A stretch of DNA of 5,716 nucleotides from Bacillota bacterium (lineage in GTDB: Bacteria; Bacillota; Clostridia; Oscillospirales; Ruminococcaceae), in the NCBI GenBank assembly GCA_023396215.1, contig JAEWWW010000037.1, positions 1 to 5,716 on the forward strand, read 5' to 3'. The notes below the pieces were generated by a model. That model ran no database searches, was not told the DNA's origin, and saw only the letters and a list, made by a program, of their open reading frames with translations. Below, in pieces: positions 1 through 5,258 of this stretch. Each line of letters begins with the position of its first letter. Positions within the stretch are counted from its first letter, which is position 1. The position numbers and the translations under genes are program-made.

Positions 1-123
1 TGCCTTGGCCACCTGCTCTTCTTCGATGGCGGCGCGGGCCTGCCCCTGCCAAAGGCCGGGCCTGGGCCCATATGCTTTTATCTTATCACCAAAAGCGGCC
101 GGTGTACAGACCGCAGCCCGCCC

Positions 124-152
124 TTGCTTCACAGTGGGTTTTGCTATAAAAT
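124..152 (+). promoter_or_regulatory. Probable promoter of the pyrK-pyrD-ruvX operon
   Basis: TATAAA at 145-150 is preceded by TG and one base (142-144), giving an extended -10 box. TTGCTT at 124-129 can serve as a -35, 15 bases before TATAAA, or 17 bases before the overlapping TAAAAT at 147-152. The -10 lies inside a small inverted repeat (CTATA 144-148, TATAG 154-158) that could be an operator or chance. Transcription would start near 157, leaving a leader of about 100 bases before pyrK. No gene is recognisable upstream of this point, so this may be the first promoter of the operon. No match to the PyrR-binding loop was seen. Confidence 0.45.
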
Positions 153-188
153 GTATAGATAGATTGATTATTCGCCTGCAAAGGGCAA

Positions 189-236
189 GCGCTGCCGGGG
201 GCCCGAAGGGGCCTCGGCGCGGCGCTCCGGCGCAGC
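189..236 (+). promoter_or_regulatory. GC-rich stem-loop in the pyrK leader
   Basis: The leader contains nested complementary segments. GCTGC at 191-195 pairs with GCAGC at 232-236, and inside it GCCG at 194-197 can alternatively pair with CGGC at 215-218 around the GAAG at 205-208. No U-tract follows, so this is not a finished intrinsic terminator. It could influence translation or attenuation of pyrK, or simply reflect the high GC. The structure ends about 12 bases before the ribosome binding site of pyrK. Confidence 0.25.
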
Positions 237-259
237 ACACTTGATTTTGGGAGGCCCTT

Positions 260-1033
260 ATGGTTGCGATGACCGCCCCTATCCTGCACAAGCGCCGCCT
301 TGCGCAGGGCATCTTTGAATACCTGCTGCACTGCCCCGAGGCCGCGGCGCAGGCTGCCGCCGGGCAGTTTCTTCACCTCAAAACACTGGGCTTTTCGCTG
401 CGGCGGCCCATCTCAATCTGCCGCATCGACCGTGAGGCGGGCAGCCTGACGCTGGTGCTGGAGGTACGCGGCCCCGGCACCGAGGCGCTGGCCCGTCTTG
501 GTGAGGGGGATTTGATGGACTTCATCGGCCCGGTGGGCCACGGCTTTGAGCTGCTGCCGCCCACTGCGTCGGCGGTGGTGGTGGGCGGGGGCATCGGCAC
601 CCCTCCCCTGCTGGAGCTGGGCGCCCACTACGGGGCAAACGCCCATGCCTTTTTGGGCTTTCGCACCGCCGGAGCGGTGATTTTGGCCGACGACTTTAAG
701 GCGCTGGGCTGCCGGGTGGGAGTCGCCACCGACGACGGCAGCAGCGGCCACCACGGCCTTGTCACCCATCTGCTGGCCGGGCACCTGCAAACCGCGCGCC
801 CCGATATCATCTACACCTGCGGCCCCCGGCCGATGATTGCCGCCGTGGCGGCGCTGGCCAGGGAGCATGGGGTGCGCTGTCAGGTTTCGCTGGAGGAACG
901 CATGGCCTGCGGCGTGGGGGCCTGTCTGGGCTGCGCCTGCCGCACCACCGGGGAGGACGGCAGCGTGGTTTACCGCCATGTCTGCAAAGACGGCCCGGTG
1001 TTCGAGGCCGGTGATGTCGACCTTGCTCCCTGA
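260..1033 (+). CDS. pyrK: Dihydroorotate dehydrogenase B, electron transfer subunit PyrK
   Basis: This is a 257-residue cytoplasmic iron-sulfur flavoprotein that passes electrons from PyrD to NAD+ in the class 1B dihydroorotate dehydrogenase (PyrD2-PyrK2) of pyrimidine biosynthesis. Seen directly: a ferredoxin-reductase-type FAD-binding motif RRPISI (residues 48-53), the nucleotide-binding glycine motif VGGGIGTPPL (108-117), CGPRPM (187-192) of the NAD-binding domain, and a C-terminal 2Fe-2S site with C217, C222 and C225 (C-x4-C-x2-C) plus C242. All four cluster ligands expected for the family are present. Length matches the usual ~250-260 residues. GGGAGG at 249-254 lies 5 bases before the chosen ATG; a second ATG at 269 is less well spaced. 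pyrD follows after 72 bases, as expected for a two-subunit enzyme. The identification is firm. Confidence 0.97.
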   Translation: MVAMTAPILHKRRLAQGIFEYLLHCPEAAAQAAAGQFLHLKTLGFSLRRPISICRIDREAGSLTLVLEVRGPGTEALARLGEGDLMDFIGPVGHGFELLPPTASAVVVGGGIGTPPLLELGAHYGANAHAFLGFRTAGAVILADDFKALGCRVGVATDDGSSGHHGLVTHLLAGHLQTARPDIIYTCGPRPMIAAVAALAREHGVRCQVSLEERMACGVGACLGCACRTTGEDGSVVYRHVCKDGPVFEAGDVDLAP

Positions 1034-1063
1034 CCCGCCCGTGGGGCTTTTCGCCGCCTATTC

Positions 1064-1084
1064 CACCCGCATAACCCGCGGGTG
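1064..1084 (+). promoter_or_regulatory. Intercistronic hairpin between pyrK and pyrD
   Basis: CACCCGC (1064-1070) and GCGGGTG (1078-1084) form a perfect 7-bp stem with a 7-base loop, ending 10 bases before the pyrD ribosome binding site. A weaker 4-bp hairpin (GCCC 1037-1040, GGGC 1044-1047) followed by TTTT lies just after the pyrK stop. Neither looks like a strong terminator. They could tune the PyrK:PyrD ratio or mRNA stability, but that is inference only. Confidence 0.35.
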
Positions 1085-1094
1085 CTACCACCTT

Positions 1095-1100
1095 GGAGGA
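1095..1100 (+). promoter_or_regulatory. Ribosome binding site deciding the pyrD start
   Basis: GGAGGA sits 5 bases before the ATG at 1106 but only 2 bases before the adjacent ATG at 1103. This favours 1106 as the pyrD start and argues against the in-frame GTG at 1082, which lies upstream of the site. Confidence 0.75.
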
Positions 1101-1105
1101 ACATG

Positions 1106-2017
1106 ATGGCAAATCTTGCTGTGACGGTGGCCGGGGTCACCCTAAAAAACCCGGTGATAACCGCTTCGGGCTGCTGCGGCTTTGGGCGGGAATATGAGCA
1201 GTTCTTCCCCCTTTCAGCACTGGGGGGCATCGCCCTTAAGGGCATGACGCTGGCCCCGCGGGGCGGCAACCCGCCCCACCGCATCGCCGAAACCCCCGCC
1301 GGTATGCTCAACAGCGTGGGGCTGCAAAACACCGGGGTAGAGGCCTTTCTGCAGAGTGACATGGAGTATCTGCGCCGGTCGGGCACGGTGGTAATCGCCA
1401 ACATAGCGGGCAGCACCGCCGAGGACTACTGCGCCCTTGCTGAGCGGCTGAGCGACAGCGACGTGGATATGTTTGAGCTGAATATCTCCTGCCCCAATGT
1501 CAAGGAGGGCGGGGTGGCCTTCGGCACCAGCTGCTCGGCGGTGGAAAACATCGTCGGGCTGGTGCGCCGCCATGCCCGCAAGCCGCTGATGGTCAAGCTT
1601 TCACCCAATGTGGCCGATATCGCCGAGATTGCCCGCGCCGCCGAGGCGGCCGGGGCCGACGCTTTATCGCTGATTAACACCATCACCGGCATGCGCATCG
1701 ACATCGACAGCCGCCGCCCGGTGCTGCGCAACAATGTGGGCGGGCTTTCCGGCCCGGCGGTTTTCCCGGTTGCGGTGCGGATGGTGTGGCAGGCGGCCTC
1801 GGCGGTCAAGCTGCCGGTGGTGGGTCTGGGGGGCATCTCCAACTGGCGCGACGCCATCGAGATGATGATGGCGGGGGCCGTGGCCGTTCAGGTGGGCACC
1901 GCCCTCTTTGCCGACCCCATGGCCCCGGTGAAAATCATCGAGGGCATGGGCGAGTGGCTGCAAAGTCAGGGCATCGAAGATATCAACGAGATTGTGGGTA
2001 CCGTGCGCCCCTGGTAA
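1106..2017 (+). CDS. pyrD: Dihydroorotate dehydrogenase B, catalytic subunit PyrD (class 1B)
   Basis: This 303-residue FMN enzyme oxidises dihydroorotate to orotate, the fourth step of UMP synthesis, and hands electrons to PyrK. It is a single TIM barrel, cytoplasmic, with no membrane-anchoring N-terminus. Visible family motifs are KNPVITASGCCGFG (14-27), the FMN-contacting lysine in ALKGMT (K45), NSVGLQN (69-75), the active-site loop NISCPN (126-131) with the class 1 catalytic base C129, VKLSPN (163-168), LINT (189-192), GGISNWRDA (242-250) and VGTALF (263-268). Cysteine rather than serine as base, together with the adjacent pyrK, assigns it to class 1B, which uses NAD+. The length is typical (~300). 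ruvX follows 37 bases later with no terminator between. Two alternative starts, 1103 and GTG 1082, would add 1 or 8 residues. Confidence 0.97.
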   Translation: MANLAVTVAGVTLKNPVITASGCCGFGREYEQFFPLSALGGIALKGMTLAPRGGNPPHRIAETPAGMLNSVGLQNTGVEAFLQSDMEYLRRSGTVVIANIAGSTAEDYCALAERLSDSDVDMFELNISCPNVKEGGVAFGTSCSAVENIVGLVRRHARKPLMVKLSPNVADIAEIARAAEAAGADALSLINTITGMRIDIDSRRPVLRNNVGGLSGPAVFPVAVRMVWQAASAVKLPVVGLGGISNWRDAIEMMMAGAVAVQVGTALFADPMAPVKIIEGMGEWLQSQGIEDINEIVGTVRPW

Positions 2018-2039
2018 CGCGGCTGCCTGCGCGATAGAT

Positions 2040-2045
2040 AAGGAG
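2040..2045 (+). promoter_or_regulatory. Ribosome binding site deciding the ruvX start
   Basis: AAGGAG ends 9 bases before the ATG at 2055. The same reading frame is open back to an ATG at 1992, inside the end of pyrD, but that start has no such site and would add 21 residues that do not fit the family. The start at 2055 is therefore preferred. Confidence 0.8.
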
Positions 2046-2054
2046 AAGCTGTTT

Positions 2055-2489
2055 ATGAAGATTATGGCTGTAGATTTGGGCGACGCCCGCACCGGGCTGG
2101 CCTGCTGTGACCGAACCGAATACCTTGCCGCCCCCATTGGGGTCATCGAGGATAAGAACCCCAACAGCGTGCTGCAAAAGGTGGCCGCCGCCGCTGTCGA
2201 ATACTCCGCCGAGGAGGTCATCGTCGGCCTGCCCATCAACATGGACGGCAGCAAAGGCGAGCGCGCCCAGCTTTGCGAAAGCTTTGCCCAGCGGCTGCAG
2301 GAGCTGGTATCGGTGCCGGTGCGGCTCTGGGATGAGCGCAGCACCACCGTTTCGGCCATCGGCTACCTGAACGCCACCAACACCCGGGGCAAAAAGCGCA
2401 AGGCGGTGGTGGACGCCGTAGCCGCCACCATCATACTGGAAAGCTACCTGCTCTACCGCAAAAACCACAAGGAAACCCCCGGGCAGTAG
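2055..2489 (+). CDS. ruvX: YqgF/RuvX family pre-16S rRNA nuclease (Holliday-junction-resolvase-like)
   Basis: This 144-residue protein has an RNase H-like fold. The family is implicated in 5'-end maturation of 16S rRNA; a Holliday junction resolvase role was proposed earlier, hence the name RuvX. Seen directly: the opening strand motif VDLGDARTG (6-14) with the metal-binding D7, VGLPINMDGS (57-66), the WDERSTT motif (92-98), and VDAVAATIILESYL near the C-terminus with D120 as the last acidic metal ligand. All catalytic acidic residues are present and the length (usual ~135-145) is right. It follows pyrD by 37 bases and is followed by the terminator at 2528, so it is probably the last gene of this transcript. 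In many Firmicutes the gene sits near alaS; a place behind pyrD is less usual. Confidence 0.95.
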   Translation: MKIMAVDLGDARTGLACCDRTEYLAAPIGVIEDKNPNSVLQKVAAAAVEYSAEEVIVGLPINMDGSKGERAQLCESFAQRLQELVSVPVRLWDERSTTVSAIGYLNATNTRGKKRKAVVDAVAATIILESYLLYRKNHKETPGQ

Positions 2490-2501
2490 AAAAAAGAAAG
2501 A

Positions 2502-2523
2502 CAGGGCAGCTTTACCTGCCCTG
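2502..2523 (+). repeat. Perfect 8-bp hairpin just after ruvX
   Basis: CAGGGCAG (2502-2509) and CTGCCCTG (2516-2523) form a perfect 8-bp stem with a 6-base loop, 13 bases after the ruvX stop. There is no T-run behind it. An A-rich stretch precedes it (2490-2500), which reads as a T-rich tract on the other strand, so it could also stop transcription arriving from the flavodiiron gene on the - strand. Confidence 0.6.
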
Positions 2524-2527
2524 CCAT

Positions 2528-2554
2528 AGCCTGTCGAAAAAATCGACAGGCTTT
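2528..2554 (+). terminator. Intrinsic terminator of the pyrKD-ruvX transcript
   Basis: AGCCTGTCGA (2528-2537) and TCGACAGGCT (2543-2552) make a perfect 10-bp stem around a loop of five A, and a short T-run with A follows (TTTAT from 2552). This is the best terminator-like structure in the convergent intergenic region. On the - strand the flanks are not T-rich, so it is mainly a + strand signal. Confidence 0.7.
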
Positions 2555-2579
2555 ATAGGGGGTATCCATACCCCCTATA
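2554..2579. repeat. 12-bp palindrome with G5/C5 core
   Basis: The arm at 2554-2565 (TATA, five G, TAT) and the arm at 2568-2579 are perfect reverse complements separated by CC. The ATACCCCC of the right arm (2568-2575) recurs 11 bases later at 2579-2586, so the left-arm GGGGGTAT could pair with either copy. No T-tract follows on either strand, so it is not a canonical terminator. Confidence 0.65.
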
Positions 2580-2584
2580 TACCC

Positions 2585-2617
2585 CCGGTTTCGCGCCGCG
2601 ATTGGCGCGGGTTCCGG
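2585..2617. repeat. Interrupted GC hairpin near the 3' end of the flavodiiron gene
   Basis: CGCGCC (2592-2597) pairs with GGCGCG (2604-2609) around a 6-base loop. An outer CCGG/CCGG pair (2585-2588 with 2614-2617) extends the stem across an internal loop. A further 14-base perfect palindrome (AAAGGATATCCTTT, 2632-2645) overlaps the flavodiiron stop codon and is followed on the - strand by TTTTG. Together they may end - strand transcription, but no single structure is a textbook terminator. Confidence 0.4.
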
Positions 2618-2643
2618 ATTGCTTTCACACAAAAGGATATCCT

Positions 2644-3831
2644 TTAAAGCGCCTGCACCAACTGCCTGCCATACTCGGTGCAGGCCGCCAGCGCAGCCTC
2701 GTCCGGCACCCACAGCGAACGGTGGCCGTCGTTGACCAGCTCAAACCCACTCTCCGCAAGGGCCTTGGATATCTGCTTGACCGACTCGCCGCTCCAGCCG
2801 TAGCTGCCGAAGGCTGCCGCCTTTTTGTTTTTGAATTTCAGCCCCCGCATCATCTCCAGCAGGCCGCCCACCGAGTGCAACAGGCCGTTGTTGATGGTGG
2901 AGGAGCCCACCAGAACTGCTTTGGAGCAGAAAATCTGGGTGATGACGTCGTTTTTATCCTCTTTGGCGGCGTTCATCATCTTGACCGTCACCGCGGGGTC
3001 GGCCTGACAGATGCCGTCGGCGATGGCTTCGGCCATCCTGCGGGTGGAGTTCCACATGGTATCATAGACAAGGGTAATCTGGTTTTCCTGATAGCTGTCG
3101 GCCCATTTCAGGTACTGCTCCACAATCTGGGCGGGGTTTTCGCGCCAAATTACCCCGTGGCTGGGGCAGATTATGCTCAGCGGCAGGTTCAGCGCCAAAA
3201 CCTCTTTGATTTTCTTGGTCACCAGTGGGCTGAAGGGGGTCAGGATGTTGGCGTAATATTTCAGCGCCTCTGCCATCAGTTCGGCCTTGTCCACCGTGTC
3301 GTTGTAAAGCGACTCACTGGCAAAATGCTGCCCAAAGGCGTCGTTGCTGAACAGGATAGCCTCGCCGGTCATATAGGTCATCATACTGTCGGGCCAGTGC
3401 AGCATCGGCGCTTCCACAACCACCAGCTTGCTTTCGCCCAAATCGAGGGAGTCGCCGGTTTTGACCGTCACAAAGTTCCAGGGCTGGTGGTAATGGCCCT
3501 CGATGATTTTTTTGCCGTTGGCGGTGCAGTAGATGGGTGTATCGGGTATCAGCCGCATCAGCTCGGGCAGGGCGCCGCTGTGGTCCACCTCGTTGTGGTT
3601 GCAGATGATATAATCGATGGCGCTCAGGTCGATTTCCTGTTGCAGCCGGGTGACAAATTCCTTGTCAAAGGGCAGCCAGACCGTATCGATCAGCGCGGTT
3701 TTTTGATCCCGCACCAGATAAGAGTTGTAGGAGGACCCCCGGTGGGTGGAATATTCATCGCCGTGGAACCTCATCAGCTCCCAATCGGTCTTTCCAACCC
3801 AGCTTACCTTATCGGTCAACTTCTTTAGCAT
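2644..3831 (-). CDS. fprA: Flavodiiron protein (class A, FprA type: O2/NO reductase)
   Basis: This 395-residue soluble protein would reduce O2 to water and/or NO to N2O, protecting an anaerobe. It has two domains. An N-terminal metallo-beta-lactamase-like domain (about 1-250) carries every diiron ligand at canonical spacing: H79, E81 and D83 in NHNEVDHSGAL (followed by H84), H145 in LHWPDS, D164 in SNDAFG, and H225 in PSHGVIW. A C-terminal flavodoxin domain (about 252-395) has FMN loops DTMWNST (257-263), GSSTINNG (309-316) and FGSYGWSG (341-348). The chain ends after the flavodoxin domain, so this is the short class A form without the fused rubredoxin of E. coli NorV; a separate rubredoxin or similar donor is needed and none is in this window. 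AGGAGGG (complement of 3838-3844) lies 6 bases before the ATG. The preference for O2 or NO cannot be read from the sequence. Confidence 0.96.
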   Translation of the reverse strand: MLKKLTDKVSWVGKTDWELMRFHGDEYSTHRGSSYNSYLVRDQKTALIDTVWLPFDKEFVTRLQQEIDLSAIDYIICNHNEVDHSGALPELMRLIPDTPIYCTANGKKIIEGHYHQPWNFVTVKTGDSLDLGESKLVVVEAPMLHWPDSMMTYMTGEAILFSNDAFGQHFASESLYNDTVDKAELMAEALKYYANILTPFSPLVTKKIKEVLALNLPLSIICPSHGVIWRENPAQIVEQYLKWADSYQENQITLVYDTMWNSTRRMAEAIADGICQADPAVTVKMMNAAKEDKNDVITQIFCSKAVLVGSSTINNGLLHSVGGLLEMMRGLKFKNKKAAAFGSYGWSGESVKQISKALAESGFELVNDGHRSLWVPDEAALAACTEYGRQLVQAL

Positions 3832-3858
3832 GTTGAACCCTCCTGCTTTTTTATTTGT

Positions 3859-3887
3859 ATTATACTATTTATTTCCTATATAATCAA
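3859..3887 (-). promoter_or_regulatory. Near-consensus housekeeping promoter of the flavodiiron gene
   Basis: Read on the - strand, TTGATT (3887-3882) and a perfect TATAAT (3864-3859) are separated by exactly 17 bases in a very AT-rich stretch. Transcription would start near 3852, giving a leader of about 20 bases that contains the AGGAGGG ribosome binding site. This indicates strong transcription of the gene on its own, independent of the M14 gene upstream. No clear operator was seen. Confidence 0.8.
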
Positions 3888-3938
3888 TTTGTTTATGGCA
3901 ATTTTAACAGTTATCTTTTTCACAAACAGAGCCTTCGC

Positions 3939-3943
3939 CCTGA
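3939..3943. repeat. Left copy of a 5-base direct repeat flanking the palindromic element
   Basis: CCTGA lies directly against the left terminal repeat and is repeated at 4102-4106 directly against the right one. This is the arrangement expected of a target-site duplication. A 5-base match can also arise by chance. Confidence 0.5.
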
Positions 3944-4101
3944 GGTGTTTCTGAAAATGGAAAACCGAGGGGAAATTCGCTGAAAGCGGATGGATGCAAG
4001 GTAAAAAGCGCAGGAATACTTCATGTATTCCGAGCATTTTTAACGCGGCAAGCACGGTTTTCAGTAGAATTTGCCAAGAGTTTGGAGTTTTCAGAAACAC
4101 C
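3944..4101. mobile_element. 158-base palindromic miniature element (MITE-like), non-coding
   Basis: The ends are perfect 14-base inverted repeats: GGTGTTTCTGAAAA at 3944-3957 and its reverse complement at 4088-4101. The whole element is an imperfect palindrome. Further inward the two arms share AAATTC, CTGAAA and a TAAAAA block, and the centre is a perfect 7-bp hairpin (GGAATAC 4013-4019, GTATTCC 4025-4031, loop TTCAT). CCTGA flanks both ends. There is no room for a transposase and no convincing gene inside, so if mobile it would be moved in trans. It lies between the 3' end of the M14 gene and the promoter of the flavodiiron gene, both on the - strand, and as RNA would form a long hairpin. 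Alternatives are a REP-like or terminator-like repeat, or an unannotated structured RNA. I do not recognise a named family. Confidence 0.6.
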
Positions 4102-4106
4102 CCTGA
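4102..4106. repeat. Right copy of the 5-base direct repeat flanking the palindromic element
   Basis: CCTGA, identical to 3939-3943, immediately follows the right terminal inverted repeat. Confidence 0.5.
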
Positions 4107-4152
4107 AGCGAAAGCCCCGCTTTGGATAGTATACGCCCGCTCCGGCTTTTGA

Positions 4153-4190
4153 TGCAGCCGCCCTTGCCCCCTCCGCCGTGCAGCCGCCCT
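4153..4190. repeat. 12-base direct repeat spanning the end of the M14 gene
   Basis: TGCAGCCGCCCT occurs at 4153-4164 and again at 4179-4190, offset by 26 bases. The second copy covers part of the M14 stop codon (complement of CTA at 4189-4191). A short local duplication is the simplest explanation. The rest of 4107-4188 holds no gene that I can support. Confidence 0.6.
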
Positions 4191-5097
4191 ATAAAATAGC
4201 CGCCAGTACCATCGCCTCCATCAGCTTTTGATAGGTGGGCTCCAGCTCCTCGACCGGCAGCGGAGTGCGCCCCTTGCCCACCCTGACGGTAAAGCCGGGG
4301 CGGTGCAGCTGCTCGACAAACCAATGGGCAAACCCGCCGTGGGTTGCCGCCCCTCTGGGGGGGCACACCCGGTAGCCGCAGGAGGACGCCAGCACCTGCG
4401 CCATCAGCTGTGAGCAGGAGGGCGTATGGGGACCATAGCTGCAATGTATCACCTCGCCATGGGCCTGAAATTCGTAAAGCTGCCGCACCCCGCTGCCGGT
4501 GCAAAAGCCGGTGAGCGCCCGGGCTTCGGGTTCGCTGCCCGGCCTGCTGCCGCCGTAACAGGCGGGGGCGGGGCCTTCGGCCTTTTGCTTTTGGGCCGAG
4601 CAGAGCTGTGCCTGCCAGTTGGCGTCAAAGTTGTGGGCGAGGTCGACCCCGCGGGCGTTGGCCTGCCAGCACCGCCGCCGGTAACTGTTGCGGATAGCCG
4701 ATACCTTACCCGCCAACACCCCAGCCGTGGCGGGGCCGTGGGCGGCAATCTCCAGCCCGTCGGGGTTGGCGCAGGGGATGATGGTCAGCGGCCGGTTTTC
4801 CAGCGCGCGGGCCACGTCTACCCCGCCCAGCGTGCTGCCCTGCGCCACCGCCTGCAAAATATCCTCGCAGAACCGAAAAAGCAGCAGGGTGGTGAGCCAT
4901 TCGCCCGCCCGCAGCCCCCCAGCAAAGACGGTGGTGCCCCGGGTGCCGCCGATGTTCACCGCAAAAAGCCCCCGCCCCAGCACACTGCGGCCGATGGGGA
5001 ACACCCCGGCGTGGGGGTTGCCTGCTTTAATCTGGTAAACAATCCGGCGAATGCTCTCATAGTCGGGCTGCTGCCGGTAAAAATCTTTGGTCATCAT
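4189..5097 (-). CDS. M14-family zinc carboxypeptidase homologue, probably catalytically inactive
   Basis: This 302-residue protein has the fold signature of the M14 carboxypeptidases related to gamma-D-glutamyl-diamino acid (cell-wall peptide) peptidases. Recognisable pieces in order are IGRSVLGRGLF (35-45), GGLRAGEWLT (60-69), ANPDG (110-114), NARGVDLAHNF (147-157), EFQAHGEVI (209-217), GGFAHWFVEQ (254-263) and PGFTVRVGKG (267-276). Family members have HxxE, a second zinc-ligand His in a YHSQGE-like strand, and a catalytic Glu before VGKG. Here these read R63-x-x-E66, Q211 (with a His two residues on, H213) and R272. The zinc site and general base therefore look lost while the fold residues remain. 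The frame is intact, so this is not ordinary pseudogene decay. There is no signal peptide or membrane segment. GAGG (complement of 5104-5107) is 6 bases before ATG 5097; a second ATG at 5094 is possible. True function is unknown; peptide binding is one guess. Confidence 0.82.
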   Translation of the reverse strand: MMTKDFYRQQPDYESIRRIVYQIKAGNPHAGVFPIGRSVLGRGLFAVNIGGTRGTTVFAGGLRAGEWLTTLLLFRFCEDILQAVAQGSTLGGVDVARALENRPLTIIPCANPDGLEIAAHGPATAGVLAGKVSAIRNSYRRRCWQANARGVDLAHNFDANWQAQLCSAQKQKAEGPAPACYGGSRPGSEPEARALTGFCTGSGVRQLYEFQAHGEVIHCSYGPHTPSCSQLMAQVLASSCGYRVCPPRGAATHGGFAHWFVEQLHRPGFTVRVGKGRTPLPVEELEPTYQKLMEAMVLAAIL

Positions 5098-5100
5098 CTT

Positions 5101-5107
5101 CCCCCTC
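5101..5107 (-). promoter_or_regulatory. Ribosome binding site deciding the M14 start
   Basis: Read on the - strand, GAGGGGG stands just before two consecutive ATG codons (5097 and 5094). The frame stays open upstream to a TTG at 5139, but that would place the site inside the gene, so an ATG start is preferred. Confidence 0.65.
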
Positions 5108-5258
5108 TTCCCTGTGGCGCTATACCGGTCTGCCGTCAAAAGCGTCCGGTTTCTTTATCTGCCCCGCGCCGGCGCTGCTTGCGGGCATGGCCGCACAACA
5201 GGCGGCAGGGGCCGTTTTTAGCGATACGGTATATGCCTATGAATGGGAAAAGCCTGAT

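Noticed and set aside
1..132. - strand open frame running off the left edge, ending in an AIEEEQVAKA-like stretch
   Set aside because: The last ~25 residues look coding-like, but the only in-frame start is a GTG near 132 without a ribosome binding site, and I recognise no family. The sequence to the left of the window would decide this.
5..244. 79-codon + strand open frame before pyrK
   Set aside because: It spans the probable pyrK promoter and leader, has no ribosome binding site, and its translation resembles no protein.
413..979. 188-codon - strand open frame opposite pyrK
   Set aside because: It is a shadow frame opposite a confidently identified gene and rich in His, Gly and Ala, typical of antisense GC-rich sequence.
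2602..3828. 408-codon + strand open frame opposite the flavodiiron gene
   Set aside because: It lies antisense to a gene with every diiron and FMN motif. Its own translation is rich in His, Gln and Val without recognisable domains, and it lacks a ribosome binding site.
3876..4100. 74-codon - strand open frame across the palindromic element
   Set aside because: Its start lies in the terminal inverted repeat and it simply reads through the palindrome and AT-rich promoter. There is no ribosome binding site and no recognisable protein.
3944..4101. Palindromic element considered as a CRISPR repeat, tRNA or riboswitch
   Set aside because: There is one copy only with no spacer pattern, no cloverleaf or anticodon arm, and no known aptamer core. 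Terminal repeats with flanking CCTGA fit a mobile element better.
4091..4504. 137-codon - strand open frame overlapping the 3' end of the M14 gene, considered as a frameshifted extension
   Set aside because: The M14 frame itself continues through the final family motifs (PGFT-VGKG and a C-terminal helix) to its own stop, so no frameshift needs to be invoked.
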